IMG/VR virus record: IMGVR_UViG_3300028840_006481 | Span: 1 to 54,025 of that record | Strand: one strand, 5' to 3' | Source of the DNA: a virus | DNA: 54,025 bases | Part shown: piece by piece, positions 32,252 through 40,300 of the stretch | Layout of the letters: each line of letters opens with the position of its first letter | Position numbering within the stretch: the stretch's first letter is position 1 | Notes under the pieces: generated by a model | The model's input: only the letters and a program-made list of their open reading frames with translations | Databases searched by the model: none | What the model was told of the DNA's origin: nothing | Made by a program: the position numbers and the translations under genes

Positions 32252-32403
32252 ACGGGTTTTGGATTCAAAATCGCTTAAGCGGGAGAAAAAATTTTTTTGC
32301 TTCCAACTGGTCGTATTTTATTGTGTTTGTGATCTTGGGTAATTTTTGAAGATTTTAGACGCTAAGAAGTATCTTGTACTATAAGATAATGTGATCGGGA
32401 GGT

Positions 32404-32425
32404 GTGGGAGGAGTTCTCCTCCCAC
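32404..32425. terminator. Perfect hairpin just past the leftward 32437 gene
   Basis: GTGGGAGGAG (32404-32413) and CTCCTCCCAC (32416-32425) are perfect inverted arms. It lies 11 bases beyond the stop of the leftward gene, where a terminator or 3'-end stabilising hairpin would be expected. No T-run follows on either strand, so termination is uncertain. Confidence 0.4.
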
Positions 32426-32436
32426 TTCGTGAGTTA

Positions 32437-33327
32437 TTATTCGAGGTCTTCTATGGTGTTTCGAATTGCTTCCTCTGTGTTGATGAGAACGATATTGTGA
32501 TCAGAGGCTTCTTGCTCGACATCCTCAACGGCTTTGAGGATGTCTTCATCTGTTGCTTTTTTTGTCAATCCTAATGATTCAGCCACTTCCTCAGCTCTTT
32601 GGTTGTTTCTGAGCCAGTCAGAAGCCTGCCAGTGATCTAGGGTTCCTTTTTTTGTTCGTCGTGTCTCTATGATGTCGTCATCGAGATAATCGTCAGGACC
32701 TTCGACGACCTCTGTGTATCCGAGCTCGTTTGCTTTTTTTTGGGCGTCTTCGAGTGTAGAGAATTCGCCGAATGCATGAGAATGGTTATCGTTGGTGTTA
32801 CCCAACCAACCTTCTGAACACTCTTCACCACTCAGGTTTTTACATCCTGGGGTGGTTTGAATGACCAGCTCGCCGTCTTCAGGGTTGTTTTCCCAATCGA
32901 AATTATAATCGTTTCTTGGTCCAACATATGTATTGACAATCACATAATAATATTGTTTTATTTCTTTTTTCCACTGTTCTATCCAGGGCGTTATGTCGCC
33001 ATCGATAATGCATTCCTCGATAACGTCTTCGAGTTGGCCGACTATTCGGCCTTGATCTTCGTGGTATTCTCCAGTTACCACGTAAGACTCGATTTCTTCA
33101 TTCCAGCTAACGAATCCATTTGTGAATTCGTTGCTGTTTAAGTTCCCGATCCCTGGGGTTTTTAAAACGGCGACGCATCCCTCAAGATCGTCGGGATGCA
33201 AAGACTCAGAACTACTGAGTTTTTCAATAGTTCCGTTTTTGAACACATGAATTTTTGAGCCAGCTTCTTCGTCAAGAAGAATCTGTCTAGCCAGCTCGTT
33301 CCAGTTGATAGAATCAAAAAGTGTCAT
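32437..33327 (-). CDS. Hypothetical leftward protein (296 aa)
   Basis: Read from 33327 after AAGGAGG. Acidic; N-terminal ~75 residues may form a small domain (KIHVFKNGTIEKLSSSESLH). The middle holds WIEQWKKEIKQYYYVIVNTY and a GELVIQTTPGCKNLSGEECS segment. A DAQKKANELGYTEVVEG motif suggests a small alpha/beta fold, and the end is helical and acidic. Its own promoter (copy 3) and leftward direction suggest expression at another time than the virion genes. No family recognised. Confidence 0.7.
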   Translation of the reverse strand: MTLFDSINWNELARQILLDEEAGSKIHVFKNGTIEKLSSSESLHPDDLEGCVAVLKTPGIGNLNSNEFTNGFVSWNEEIESYVVTGEYHEDQGRIVGQLEDVIEECIIDGDITPWIEQWKKEIKQYYYVIVNTYVGPRNDYNFDWENNPEDGELVIQTTPGCKNLSGEECSEGWLGNTNDNHSHAFGEFSTLEDAQKKANELGYTEVVEGPDDYLDDDIIETRRTKKGTLDHWQASDWLRNNQRAEEVAESLGLTKKATDEDILKAVEDVEQEASDHNIVLINTEEAIRNTIEDLE

Positions 33328-33352
33328 ATCTAATCCTCCTTGTTACAATTAT

Positions 33353-33381
33353 AATGTAATACAATAATAAGCGTCTGTCAA
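33353..33381 (-). promoter_or_regulatory. Leftward promoter, island copy 3
   Basis: On the minus strand TTGACA (33381-33376) and TACATT (33358-33353) are 17 bases apart, before the gene at 33327. Its -35 lies in a perfect palindrome shared with the rightward promoter at 33386. Confidence 0.7.
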
Positions 33382-33394
33382 GACCTTGACAGAC
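33373..33394. promoter_or_regulatory. Perfect palindromic operator between divergent promoters
   Basis: GTCTGTCAAG (33373-33382), AC, CTTGACAGAC (33385-33394): ten-base arms without mismatch. It covers the -35 of both the leftward and the rightward promoter, so one dimeric regulator could control both. The half-site CTTGACAGACG recurs at the other island promoters. Confidence 0.65.
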
Positions 33395-33414
33395 TTTTTT
33401 CATGGTATTATGTT
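33386..33414 (+). promoter_or_regulatory. Rightward promoter of the 33438 gene group
   Basis: TTGACA (33386-33391) and TATGTT (33409-33414) are 17 bases apart, with the RNA start expected near 33421 and an SD (GGAGGGAG) before the ATG at 33438. It likely drives the small genes 33438-34490. Confidence 0.6.
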
Positions 33415-33437
33415 TGAATCAGGACAGGAGGGAGATC

Positions 33438-33635
33438 ATGAAATCTTTTGGTTACGGGCCTCGTTACTGGAGTGAGAGGTCTTCATTGTCTCGTGGTAAT
33501 TCGAAGCGTCGGACGTCGAAAACCTGCCGAGTCAGGGCTCGACAAGCAGCTCGGGCGGAGATAGAAGAAGAGCTCGCTCATTATTACGATGATACTCAGA
33601 GTGGAAACAATGAAGGTGTTGGAGATGGAATTTAA
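33438..33635 (+). CDS. Small basic protein (65 aa)
   Basis: The ATG at 33438 follows GGAGGGAG. The first 40 residues are Arg/Ser-rich (YGPRYWSERSSLSRGNSKRR), then a helix (ARQAARAEIEEELAHYYDD). No family recognised. It is the first gene behind the divergent rightward promoter and overlaps the next gene's start region. Confidence 0.6.
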   Translation: MKSFGYGPRYWSERSSLSRGNSKRRTSKTCRVRARQAARAEIEEELAHYYDDTQSGNNEGVGDGI

Positions 33636-33993
33636 AATAAAAATAGAAAAGCACGCAAGGTGGAAAACGGAAGGCGGACAGCCTTGTCCAGTATGTGGTG
33701 AAAGTCCGGCGAATGGATGTACTTATCTTGAGTATAATTATTGGAATGGAGATTATGATTGTGTGCATCCTTATTCCTATTCGAGAGAAATGGAATGTAA
33801 TGGATGCATAGAATTAACATGCACGGAGTGTAGAGAGAGAGCTGAATGTTGTGAATTTTTTTGTCATGAACCGCTTGGTGTGGATTATGAATGTCTAAGT
33901 ACAGAAAAAAATGAACGGAATTGCGAAAAATGTGTAGCGTATTATGCGTTCAAAAAGGACATACGATTTAACGATGATGAAGAAGAGACGTAG
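33610..33993 (+). CDS. Cys-rich small protein, possible zinc binder (127 aa)
   Basis: Cys pairs are spaced as in zinc ribbons: CPVCGESPANGC near residue 25, CNGCIELTCTECRERAECC around 60-78, and CEKC near 107. I place the start at the ATG at 33610; ATGs at 33589 and 33625 are in the same frame and possible. It overlaps the previous gene. Function unknown. Confidence 0.55.
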   Translation: MKVLEMEFKIKIEKHARWKTEGGQPCPVCGESPANGCTYLEYNYWNGDYDCVHPYSYSREMECNGCIELTCTECRERAECCEFFCHEPLGVDYECLSTEKNERNCEKCVAYYAFKKDIRFNDDEEET

Positions 33994-34197
33994 AAGGGTT
34001 CAAATAAGAAAAAAGCCCAAGTCTATAGGGGTGCAAGAGGCGATCAGTGAGTACCCGGAGGCGTATCACTCTGGATACGATGAAGCTGAAAAAATAGTTT
34101 TCCTGACGATAATCCATATCCAGAAGGTTCTTCTGAGTGGAAAGCTTGGGCTATTGGATGGAATGAGTTCCAGAGTTGGATAGAGGTGAAAATATGA
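33974..34197 (+). CDS. RMF-like small protein, frameshifted at an A6 run
   Basis: The frame from 33974 gives a basic start and EAYHSGYDEAEK, then runs on as unrelated sequence to 34183. Shifting -1 at the A6 run (34089-34094) gives DDNPYPEGSSEWKAWAIGWN and ends at 34197, overlapping the next ATG as ATGA. A-x(2)-G-x(2)-A followed by NPYP-x(5)-W-x(3)-GW is the pattern of ribosome-modulation-factor-like small proteins. So this is either one gene with a one-base loss (real or a sequencing error), or a slippage-controlled gene. The ATGA overlap supports 34197 as the original end. Confidence 0.55.
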
Positions 34198-34490
34198 ATC
34201 TTAACGGAGAAATAAGAATAGTTGTATTGTCTCGTGGATGGATCTATATCGGAAAATGTTATTGTACAGATCTTGGTCAAACATTTCGCATAGATCAAGC
34301 TTACAATATAAGGAGGTGGGGAACTGAAAGAGGATTAGGGCAAATTGCCATAAATGGACCAACAGAAAATACAGTCCTTGATTTTTATGGAGAGATTGAA
34401 TTAGAACCCATAAATGTTCTTCATACTATTGTTTGTGATGAAGAGAAATGGAGTGAACACTATAAAGCGAAAAGGAAGTTTGATGATTAG
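34194..34490 (+). CDS. Conserved-type small phage protein (98 aa)
   Basis: MNLNGEIRIVVLSRGWIYIG, then AYNIRRWGTERGLGQIAING and a CDEEKW near the end. The IRRWGT-x-RGLG-x-IA pattern is one I know from small phage proteins of unknown function. It starts by ATGA overlap with the frameshifted gene and ends inside the SD/start region of the repeat gene that follows. Confidence 0.65.
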   Translation: MNLNGEIRIVVLSRGWIYIGKCYCTDLGQTFRIDQAYNIRRWGTERGLGQIAINGPTENTVLDFYGEIELEPINVLHTIVCDEEKWSEHYKAKRKFDD

Positions 34491-34608
34491 TTTTGCAGAC
34501 ATTGCTGTGACTGGAGATTGTGTTGAGTCTGAATTTTCCAATGATTGGGTTTTGGTTAATTTGATATACTTAAAACATCGAATTTTTCTAAACGATTATG
34601 GCAATAGC
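34472..34608 (+). repeat. 137-base perfect direct repeat, copy A
   Basis: Identical to 34874-35010. It covers the SD, the start codon and the first ~42 codons of the Gly-X repeat gene. Perfect identity means recent duplication or continuing gene conversion. Confidence 0.9.
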
Positions 34609-34866
34609 AATGGCTATGGCGATGGCGATGGCTATGGCAATGGCAATGGCTATGGCTATGGCGATGGCGATGGCTATGGCAATGGCAATGGCTATGGCTA
34701 TGGCGATGGCGATGGCTATGGCAATGGCGATGGCTATGGCAATGGCAATGGCTATGGCGATGGCAATGGCAATGGCAATGGCAATGGCTATGGCGATGGC
34801 AATGGCAATGGCGATGGCAATGGCAATGGCGATGGCGATGGCTATGGCAATGGCAATGGCTATTAG
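34483..34866 (+). CDS. Gly-X repeat protein A (127 aa)
   Basis: The first ~40 residues (MISFADIAVTGDCVESEF, then SNDWVLVNLIYLKHRIFLND) form a unique part, followed by ~85 residues that alternate Gly with N, D or Y without exception after the first repeat. The DNA is a hexamer array GGCNAT in which N is A, G or T. The start overlaps the previous stop and has AAGGAAG upstream. Gly at every second place suggests an extended beta or silk-like fibre; an adhesin tip or phase-variable surface is possible. No family recognised. Confidence 0.6.
   Translation: MISFADIAVTGDCVESEFSNDWVLVNLIYLKHRIFLNDYGNSNGYGDGDGYGNGNGYGYGDGDGYGNGNGYGYGDGDGYGNGDGYGNGNGYGDGNGNGNGNGYGDGNGNGDGNGNGDGDGYGNGNGY
34595..34865 (+). 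repeat. GGCNAT hexamer array A
   Basis: About 45 tandem six-base units, nearly all GGC followed by AAT, GAT or TAT; CAT is not seen. The array has no stop in any rightward frame except its final TAG. The order of AAT/GAT/TAT units shows longer sub-repeats of 30-60 bases. Confidence 0.9.
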
Positions 34867-34873
34867 CTATGGC

Positions 34874-35010
34874 AAGGAAGTTTGATGATTAGTTTTGCAG
34901 ACATTGCTGTGACTGGAGATTGTGTTGAGTCTGAATTTTCCAATGATTGGGTTTTGGTTAATTTGATATACTTAAAACATCGAATTTTTCTAAACGATTA
35001 TGGCAATAGC
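34874..35010 (+). repeat. 137-base perfect direct repeat, copy B
   Basis: Identical to 34472-34608. See copy A. Confidence 0.9.
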
Positions 35011-35232
35011 GATGGCTATGGCTATGGCAATGGCAATGGCAATGGCAACAGCTATGGCAATGGCTTTGGCGATGGTTATGGCGATAGTGTTGGCGATGGC
35101 TATGGCGATGGCGATGGCTATGGCAATGGCAATGGCTATGGCGATGGCAATGGCAATGGCGATGGCGATGGCTATGGCGATGGCTATGGCGATGGTTATG
35201 GCGATAGCGATGGTGATGGCGGTAAAATGTGA
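34885..35232 (+). CDS. Gly-X repeat protein B (115 aa)
   Basis: It has the same first 42 residues as protein A (perfect DNA repeat), then a Gly-X array of different length and order with a few variants (NS, GF, DS, SV). It ends GDGGKM. The ATG at 34885 is the equivalent start; a TTG three bases upstream is in frame. The two genes are tandem duplicates whose arrays have diverged in unit order, as expected from slippage or unequal recombination. Confidence 0.6.
   Translation: MISFADIAVTGDCVESEFSNDWVLVNLIYLKHRIFLNDYGNSDGYGYGNGNGNGNSYGNGFGDGYGDSVGDGYGDGDGYGNGNGYGDGNGNGDGDGYGDGYGDGYGDSDGDGGKM
34997..35222 (+). repeat. GGCNAT hexamer array B
   Basis: About 37 units, less pure than array A: GGCAACAGC, GGCTTTGGC and AGTGTTGGC interruptions and GGTTAT variants occur. 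Unit order differs from array A after the shared first units. Confidence 0.85.
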
Positions 35233-35257
35233 CATATCAATTGATGTCTTGTAGAAT
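35229..35257 (+). promoter_or_regulatory. Promoter, first of a duplicated pair
   Basis: GTGACA (35229-35234), 17 bases, TAGAAT (35252-35257). An ATG follows six bases later (35264), where RNA would be expected to begin, so the transcript would be leaderless or nearly so. The same layout repeats 101 bases downstream. Confidence 0.55.
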
Positions 35258-35263
35258 AATTTC

Positions 35264-35341
35264 ATGCCGTTCTGCTCGGCTCCGTCAACTGATTTTAGAA
35301 AAGTAGGCACAAGACAAGGAGTGGACAGTGTGACATATTGA
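35264..35341 (+). pseudogene. Truncated duplicate of the 35365 gene start (25 aa)
   Basis: MPFCSAPSTDFRKVGTRQ matches the MPSYSTPSTNLSTGLSTK start of the 35365 gene in part, and its stop lies within the next promoter copy. Promoter plus first codons have been duplicated. It is either a relic or a short leader peptide. Confidence 0.45.
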
Positions 35342-35358
35342 GATCGGTCTTGTAGAAT
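35330..35358 (+). promoter_or_regulatory. Promoter, second of a duplicated pair
   Basis: GTGACA (35330-35335), 17 bases, TAGAAT (35353-35358), then six bases to the ATG at 35365. Same spacing and same short distance to the start codon as the first copy. No SD is visible before the ATG, which agrees with a leaderless start. Confidence 0.6.
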
Positions 35359-35364
35359 ATTTGT

Positions 35365-36021
35365 ATGCCGTCTTATTCGACGCCGTCAACCAATCTCAGC
35401 ACAGGGCTTAGCACTAAACCAACTCGTTTAATCCCTGATTACCTGGCAAAGAATCAAAATTATCTTCCTCTTTCTGTGTTTTTTGCTGGGATACCAGAAC
35501 AAGAAGCTGATCCGGATTCACTTTTTGGTCTAAGAATGCCTGAGCGAAAAAAGAAAGGGGAACCCAAGCAAAAGAAAACCAAAGGCGGCAATACGAGTGG
35601 CGAGAATGACCCAAAGCAAAAAAGTGATGACGAGGATACCTCTGAAAAAAAGGGAGCTCAGAAAGGCTCTGAGGGGCCTCAGCGCTCGCAAACATCGAAA
35701 CAACGACCACAGTCATCTGTTCCAGCTCGTACGTCTCAGGCTGGTACTCATGCTCAAGGCGCAACACAACAGGGGGCGCAACAGCAAGAGGTGTTTATGA
35801 AGGACATGAGCCATGGATTGGCAGTTCTTCTTGATATGGCTCTAAACGGGCAATCAGTTGCCCGTTCTGAAATGACTACGACAGCGAATGTCCCAACTTT
35901 GCCAGTGCCTATTGGGGCTGGTGATGGTCGAAAATTTCTCGATCGACCAGGTGATACCAAGAGAAAAAAGAAAAAGAAGAAGTCATTGAGTCGTAGTCTT
36001 TATATTTTATTGAGGAGATAG
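35365..36021 (+). CDS. Hypothetical low-complexity protein (218 aa)
   Basis: The N-terminal ~55 residues are followed by a long Lys/Glu/Gln/Ser-rich stretch (KQKKTKGGNTSGENDPKQ and on). A short conserved-looking segment (MKDMSHGLAVLLDMALNGQS) lies near residue 150, and the end is a basic KKKKKK tail. No family recognised. It is expressed from its own promoter and stands directly before the tail chaperone, so it may be a tail assembly factor, but nothing in the sequence proves it. Confidence 0.6.
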   Translation: MPSYSTPSTNLSTGLSTKPTRLIPDYLAKNQNYLPLSVFFAGIPEQEADPDSLFGLRMPERKKKGEPKQKKTKGGNTSGENDPKQKSDDEDTSEKKGAQKGSEGPQRSQTSKQRPQSSVPARTSQAGTHAQGATQQGAQQQEVFMKDMSHGLAVLLDMALNGQSVARSEMTTTANVPTLPVPIGAGDGRKFLDRPGDTKRKKKKKKSLSRSLYILLRR

Positions 36022-36109
36022 CATCTTTTCACCATGGGTGGTAAGATGACGACAATTGTAAGGCGTGGCGCCCTATCTGTAGAGGGTGTCGGAGTAGGAG
36101 AAGACGAAG

Positions 36110-37120
36110 ATGGCCGAAAATACATCTACACAACAAGGTGGTGAGCGCGGTATTCCCTCTCAGTCTCTAAAAGAGGCGATGGAAAAGGGGAAGACTTCTG
36201 GTCGTGGTATATCTGTTGAGCAAGAAAGCGAGACGACATACGAGCGTATTACGGAGGCAGTACCAGAAAAAGGATTTTTCACTATTGTTGGTGGCTATGT
36301 TGATGACGAAGGTGAGCTTCACAACGAAGTCGAACTTCGAGCTATGACAGGTCACGAGGAAGACCTGTTAGGCAATCGTGGTATTCCCATGACGCAGAGG
36401 ATGGATTCTATCATGGGCAATTGTGTATTGCGGCTTGGTAGCATCACAGACAAAGGAGAAATTCTTCGCGCTGTACATCGTATGCCTTCTGGTTCTCGGA
36501 CTCATCTTCTTATTTGTCAGCGAATAACTGGGCACTGGAAGACCGAGAAAGATGTCTATGAAATGGAGGTTAGGTGTCCATCAAGAAGCACGTGTGGAAA
36601 GATTGGTTATTACAAACTTAATTTGCTCGATCTTGACCTGTTTGAGCCAGAAGATCCAACCAAATTGATTCATAAAACCAAGTTGCCGTACAGTGAAGAT
36701 GAGGTTTCGTGGGCGGTGATGACGGGTATAGAAGATCGTATTATGCAAGCTGTCAGTGATGCTGGTGTTGGTAGTGAAACAAGTGCATTAAGCTATGCGA
36801 TCCTGATTAGGCTCAGAGAATGGAATGGTGAGCCTTTGAATCTCGACACGCGGGATTTTATGACTAGTGGCAAAAAACCAAAATTGAAGCTTTCAAAAAA
36901 GGCAAAGGAATTTTTACTGAAGGTCAAAAATCTTTCGACAGGTGATCGTGATCATTTACGCGGCGAGTTCGATTCTAATGAGCCAGGTGTCGAGGTGGAT
37001 ATCGAGATTGAGTGTGAGCACTGTGGGCTGGAGTATATGACTAGGCTCGATGTTGCACAGGAGTCGTTTTTTTTCCCTCGGGCAACCTCACGGCGCTCGA
37101 AGCGGAATGCCTCTACTTAA
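36110..37120 (+). CDS. Tail assembly chaperone (T4 gp26-like), short product
   Basis: Residues ~58-110 (GELHNEVELRAMTGHEEDLL, then RMDSIMGNCVLRLGSI) and the C-terminal zinc-type pair (ECEHCGLEYMTRLDVAQESF) fit T4 gp26/baseplate-type chaperones, which come just before the tape measure gene. An earlier Cys pair (CPSRSTCGK) lies near residue 155. The stop at 37118-37120 is in frame 0. A -1 slip at 37069-37075 would extend the protein to 37269. Chaperones of this kind bind the tape measure and recruit tube subunits. Confidence 0.75.
   Translation: MAENTSTQQGGERGIPSQSLKEAMEKGKTSGRGISVEQESETTYERITEAVPEKGFFTIVGGYVDDEGELHNEVELRAMTGHEEDLLGNRGIPMTQRMDSIMGNCVLRLGSITDKGEILRAVHRMPSGSRTHLLICQRITGHWKTEKDVYEMEVRCPSRSTCGKIGYYKLNLLDLDLFEPEDPTKLIHKTKLPYSEDEVSWAVMTGIEDRIMQAVSDAGVGSETSALSYAILIRLREWNGEPLNLDTRDFMTSGKKPKLKLSKKAKEFLLKVKNLSTGDRDHLRGEFDSNEPGVEVDIEIECEHCGLEYMTRLDVAQESFFFPRATSRRSKRNAST
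37069..37075 (+). promoter_or_regulatory. Predicted -1 ribosomal frameshift site
   Basis: In frame 0 the heptamer T TTT TTC follows the X XXY YYZ rule, inside a run of eight T (67-74). A -1 slip joins QESFFF to PSGNLTALEAECLYLMEALR. The position, just after the Cys-pair motif at the end of the chaperone and before the tape measure, is the one used by G/GT-type tail chaperones. Confidence 0.65.
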
Positions 37121-37269
37121 TGGAAGCATTGCGCCAAGGGTACGAGGACATCATGTCGATGCCTGTTGGGCGCCGCAAAAGGTTCTGTGAGGAACATGAA
37201 AATTTATTGCGATGGAGAAAGGCAAAGCAAGATGCGGAAGCAAAAAAGTCTCCTCGCACTAGACGTTAG
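37075..37269 (+). CDS. Frameshift extension of the tail chaperone (C-terminal part of long product)
   Basis: This frame (-1 relative to the chaperone) is open from the slip site to TAG at 37267-37269 and gives 64 residues, including LTALEAECLYLMEALRQG, YEDIMSMPVGRRKRFCEEHE and a basic end. This helical, charged segment is the kind of tape-measure-binding extension made in small amounts by -1 slippage. It has no good SD of its own; an ATG at 37120 lacks one too. Confidence 0.6.
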   Translation, partial: PSGNLTALEAECLYLMEALRQGYEDIMSMPVGRRKRFCEEHENLLRWRKAKQDAEAKKSPRTRR

Positions 37270-37311
37270 GCTTTTACAGAGGGCCAACATTGTGTAAAAA
37301 AAGGTAGCATA

Positions 37312-40300
37312 ATGGCTGCTGGTATAGGTAGAACGCTAGGGTTAGGATTTATTTTCGGTGCCAAGGACGATGGCGCAATTCGTATGACTGAGGATATCGG
37401 CGAGGGCATGGAGAATATGTCTCGCTCGGTACGCGAAGTTGGAGAGGAATCCACTGGTGTTCAGCGGCTTGGTAACTTTATCAATGCTCTCAATTTAGCA
37501 CAGCTTACTCGTGTTGGTAGTGCCCTTGAGGGTCTTGCCGAAAGGGCTGGCGCGTTATCTGGTGAAATATCCAGCACAAGTCTCGAGTCACATGGTGCTC
37601 AATTTGCCCAGGAATACAGGCAAGCAACGGCTGGCCTTGGTGAATATCGAGCTGAAGTTGATACTGTGCGTGGTCAAATTAGCAGCCTGTCATTTGATCT
37701 TGGTGTCGGGGCAGAGGATATGTTGGCTTATGCAACGACCGTGGCAAGGACAGGAAGGAGCATCGATGATTTTGGCCTTTCGATGAGAGCTGTTGCTGGG
37801 TCAATTCAAGCTAACATTTTGAGTGGAGAACAACTTGCTAATGTAATGACGAGTCTATCTGAGGGATATGGACTTGGAGCTGAAGGTGCTGTTGGCATAA
37901 TAGATACAATAACTACTCTCGGGACGCAATTTGGAGTTGGCACTGAAGCTGTCAGTGCAATGCCTGATATTTTGGAGGCTGTGGATCAGGCGGCTGCTCG
38001 GTTTCCGTCAATAGGTGAAAACGTTGATGTCGCTATCGAGTCAATCACTCGGCTTGGCTTGGCCCAACAAAGACATTTGGGTGGCACTTTTCAGGACAAT
38101 TTACAAGGAGCAATTACTGTTTTCAATGAATTAGCTGCTACACGTCGAGAAATGCAGGGACTAATCAGCGGATTGAGTAGTGAGTTTCCAGAACTTGCTG
38201 AAAGAATCGCTCAAACGACTGGTGATGTAGGGATGTCTCTGGAAGCAATCATGCAAGACCCTGTTCGTTTTGCTTCGGTTATGACTGATGTATTCGACGG
38301 CATGGATCAAAACAGTGTTGCGGCTGATAGATTGCGTGAAGGGCTTGAGCGAATGAGCCCACGGTTTATGTTTTTGGTTCAAGGAACCGACGACGCTCGG
38401 GCGGCCTTACAAGAAGCCACTAGGGATGCTGGTGACACAAGAGATGCTTTTTCCAATATGGCCAGTGGGGCGGCTGGTTCAACTCGAACATTTGCAGAGT
38501 CAATGGAGCTTGTCGAAGAGCGTTTTAGAGCTGGCCTCGATAGAATGGCTCGGCGTCACTATCCAAACTTCGAACGGCGAGTCATAACGCGCCAGCGGCG
38601 AGCATTTGATAATCTCACTGGCACAATCAATCGCTATGCTGATGAACGAACAGGTCCATTCGGTGCGGCTCTTAGATCGATGCTTGCCCTTCGTCGTGGT
38701 GGGGTAATGGGGCTTACCATTGCTCTTGAGGAAGAGCTCGGTCAAGCGTTTCCGGGTTTATCACGACAGATTAGTCGATTTTTACCCATGCTCGATGGGA
38801 TAGGCGAAGGGCTTTTTGAGGTCGTTGGTCAAGTTGGTCCATTTATGATGGGCATGTCAGCGATGGGGATTAGGCTGCCTGCAATTGGGCGTTTACTTCG
38901 GTTCGCTTTCAATCCGCTGACTCTTATTGCTGGTGGCATATATCTCTTGGTTCGTTATTGGGACCAACTTAATCCGCTTTTGGAGCGTGGAGCCGAGTAT
39001 TTTAGGCAACTTGGAACCAGGATGTTGCATTGGACCACCAAGATTGATTGGGAAAAACTTGGCGAGGATGTAGTTGAGGGTGTTTTGAGTGTTTTTCGAT
39101 CTCTTGCTGGTATTGGTGAAGAGACTGAACTTTCTGGTATGGCTCGAAATATCGCCGATGGATTTAGAGACATGTTCAGTGCTGTAACTCGGATTGTTGG
39201 CGGTATGGCTCGTGGAATGTGGAATCGGATTATTGAGTGGATTATGGAGCCTCCAGATGTCGAGAGCCAGGTAAGGCGAGCTGGCGCGGCGGCTGGAGTA
39301 ACTATCGGCGGTGTTTTTGGTGTCGCAATGCTCTCTCCTTTGAGGAGAACTATTCTAAGGTCACTCGGTCGAATGTTCTCAGGATTCGGGCGTATTTTGA
39401 CTGGTGGCCGAGCGCTTGGTGGCGGAGCTCTGAGAGTGATGTTGCGTCGCTTGCCATACATTGGTGCGATTATTGGTGTTCTTTTTGATCTACCAGATAT
39501 TATCGCCAGCTTTCGCACTGAGGGTATCGTTAGTGGGTTCAGAGAACTATTCAGATCGATCGTCAATGGGCTTCTTCTTGGTATTCCTGGCATTCTCGAG
39601 GGGTGGACTGGAACAGATATTACTGGAAGCATTTTTGACTTTTTGATGAACTTGCTCAATATCGAGGAAATTGTTGGATATTTTAGATCAGGAGATATCT
39701 TAAGGGGTATTATTGAGGCCATTTACTCGATCGGTCCAATGGGTATCACAAGGATGCTTATGGAGCGTGTTATAGGAGAAGACGTCGTCAATGCGTATCT
39801 TGATGGAATAACAGGGCTTTTAGAAACGTGGGGCGGTGTCATTCGAGATACTTTCAACCAATGGTTAGGTTATGTGTCTCCTCTCTGGGATGAATGGATG
39901 AATGTTTTTCGTGAGGTTGGAGGTGTAATTGGTGAGCTTTGGGATGACACTCTTAAACCGTTACTTGAAGAAATTCTCGGGTTCTCACTTGATGTAGAAG
40001 GTGTTGGCGGAATGTTTGGCACTGCCGAGGAGGGAGCTCAGGGATTCGGCAACATGATCCGTGGAGTTATGGATTGGCTTATGCCAAAGATTCAATGGCT
40101 TCATCGACGAGCCATGCCTCTTGTAGTTGCTGGCATAAGAGCATGGGCTGATCATATCAGGATGGTAGCCAGAGTTATTCGGTTTTTGTGGCGTATTGGA
40201 GCGCGTGTCTTTCCGTATATTGTCAGTGCCGTCGAGCTTATTGTTAACAACTTCCGTTTTTGGGGTAGCGTAATAAGCTGGCTTTGGACGAATGTTACGA

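Larger units (their letters stand above)
32104..32436. other. Intergenic control region of the leftward island
   Basis: This 333-base stretch has no gene. It holds promoter copy 2 (32133-32161), an inverted copy pair of the same operator half-sites (CTTGACA at 32223-32229 and TGTCAAG at 32245-32251), an AT-rich middle with A7/T7 runs near 32290, and a strong hairpin at 32404-32425. I see nothing else in it. Confidence 0.6.

Noticed and set aside
34598-34885. Rightward frame made only of Met-Ala repeats, and the leftward Ile-Ala frame at 34990-35310
   Set aside because: They are shadows of the GGCNAT arrays. The Gly-X frame is continuous with the conserved 5' part, has an SD and a fitting start.
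34595-35222. Possible CRISPR array or diversity-generating retroelement
   Set aside because: Units are six bases without spacers, so not CRISPR. No reverse transcriptase or template repeat is visible, and the variable base is not limited to A, so not a retroelement.
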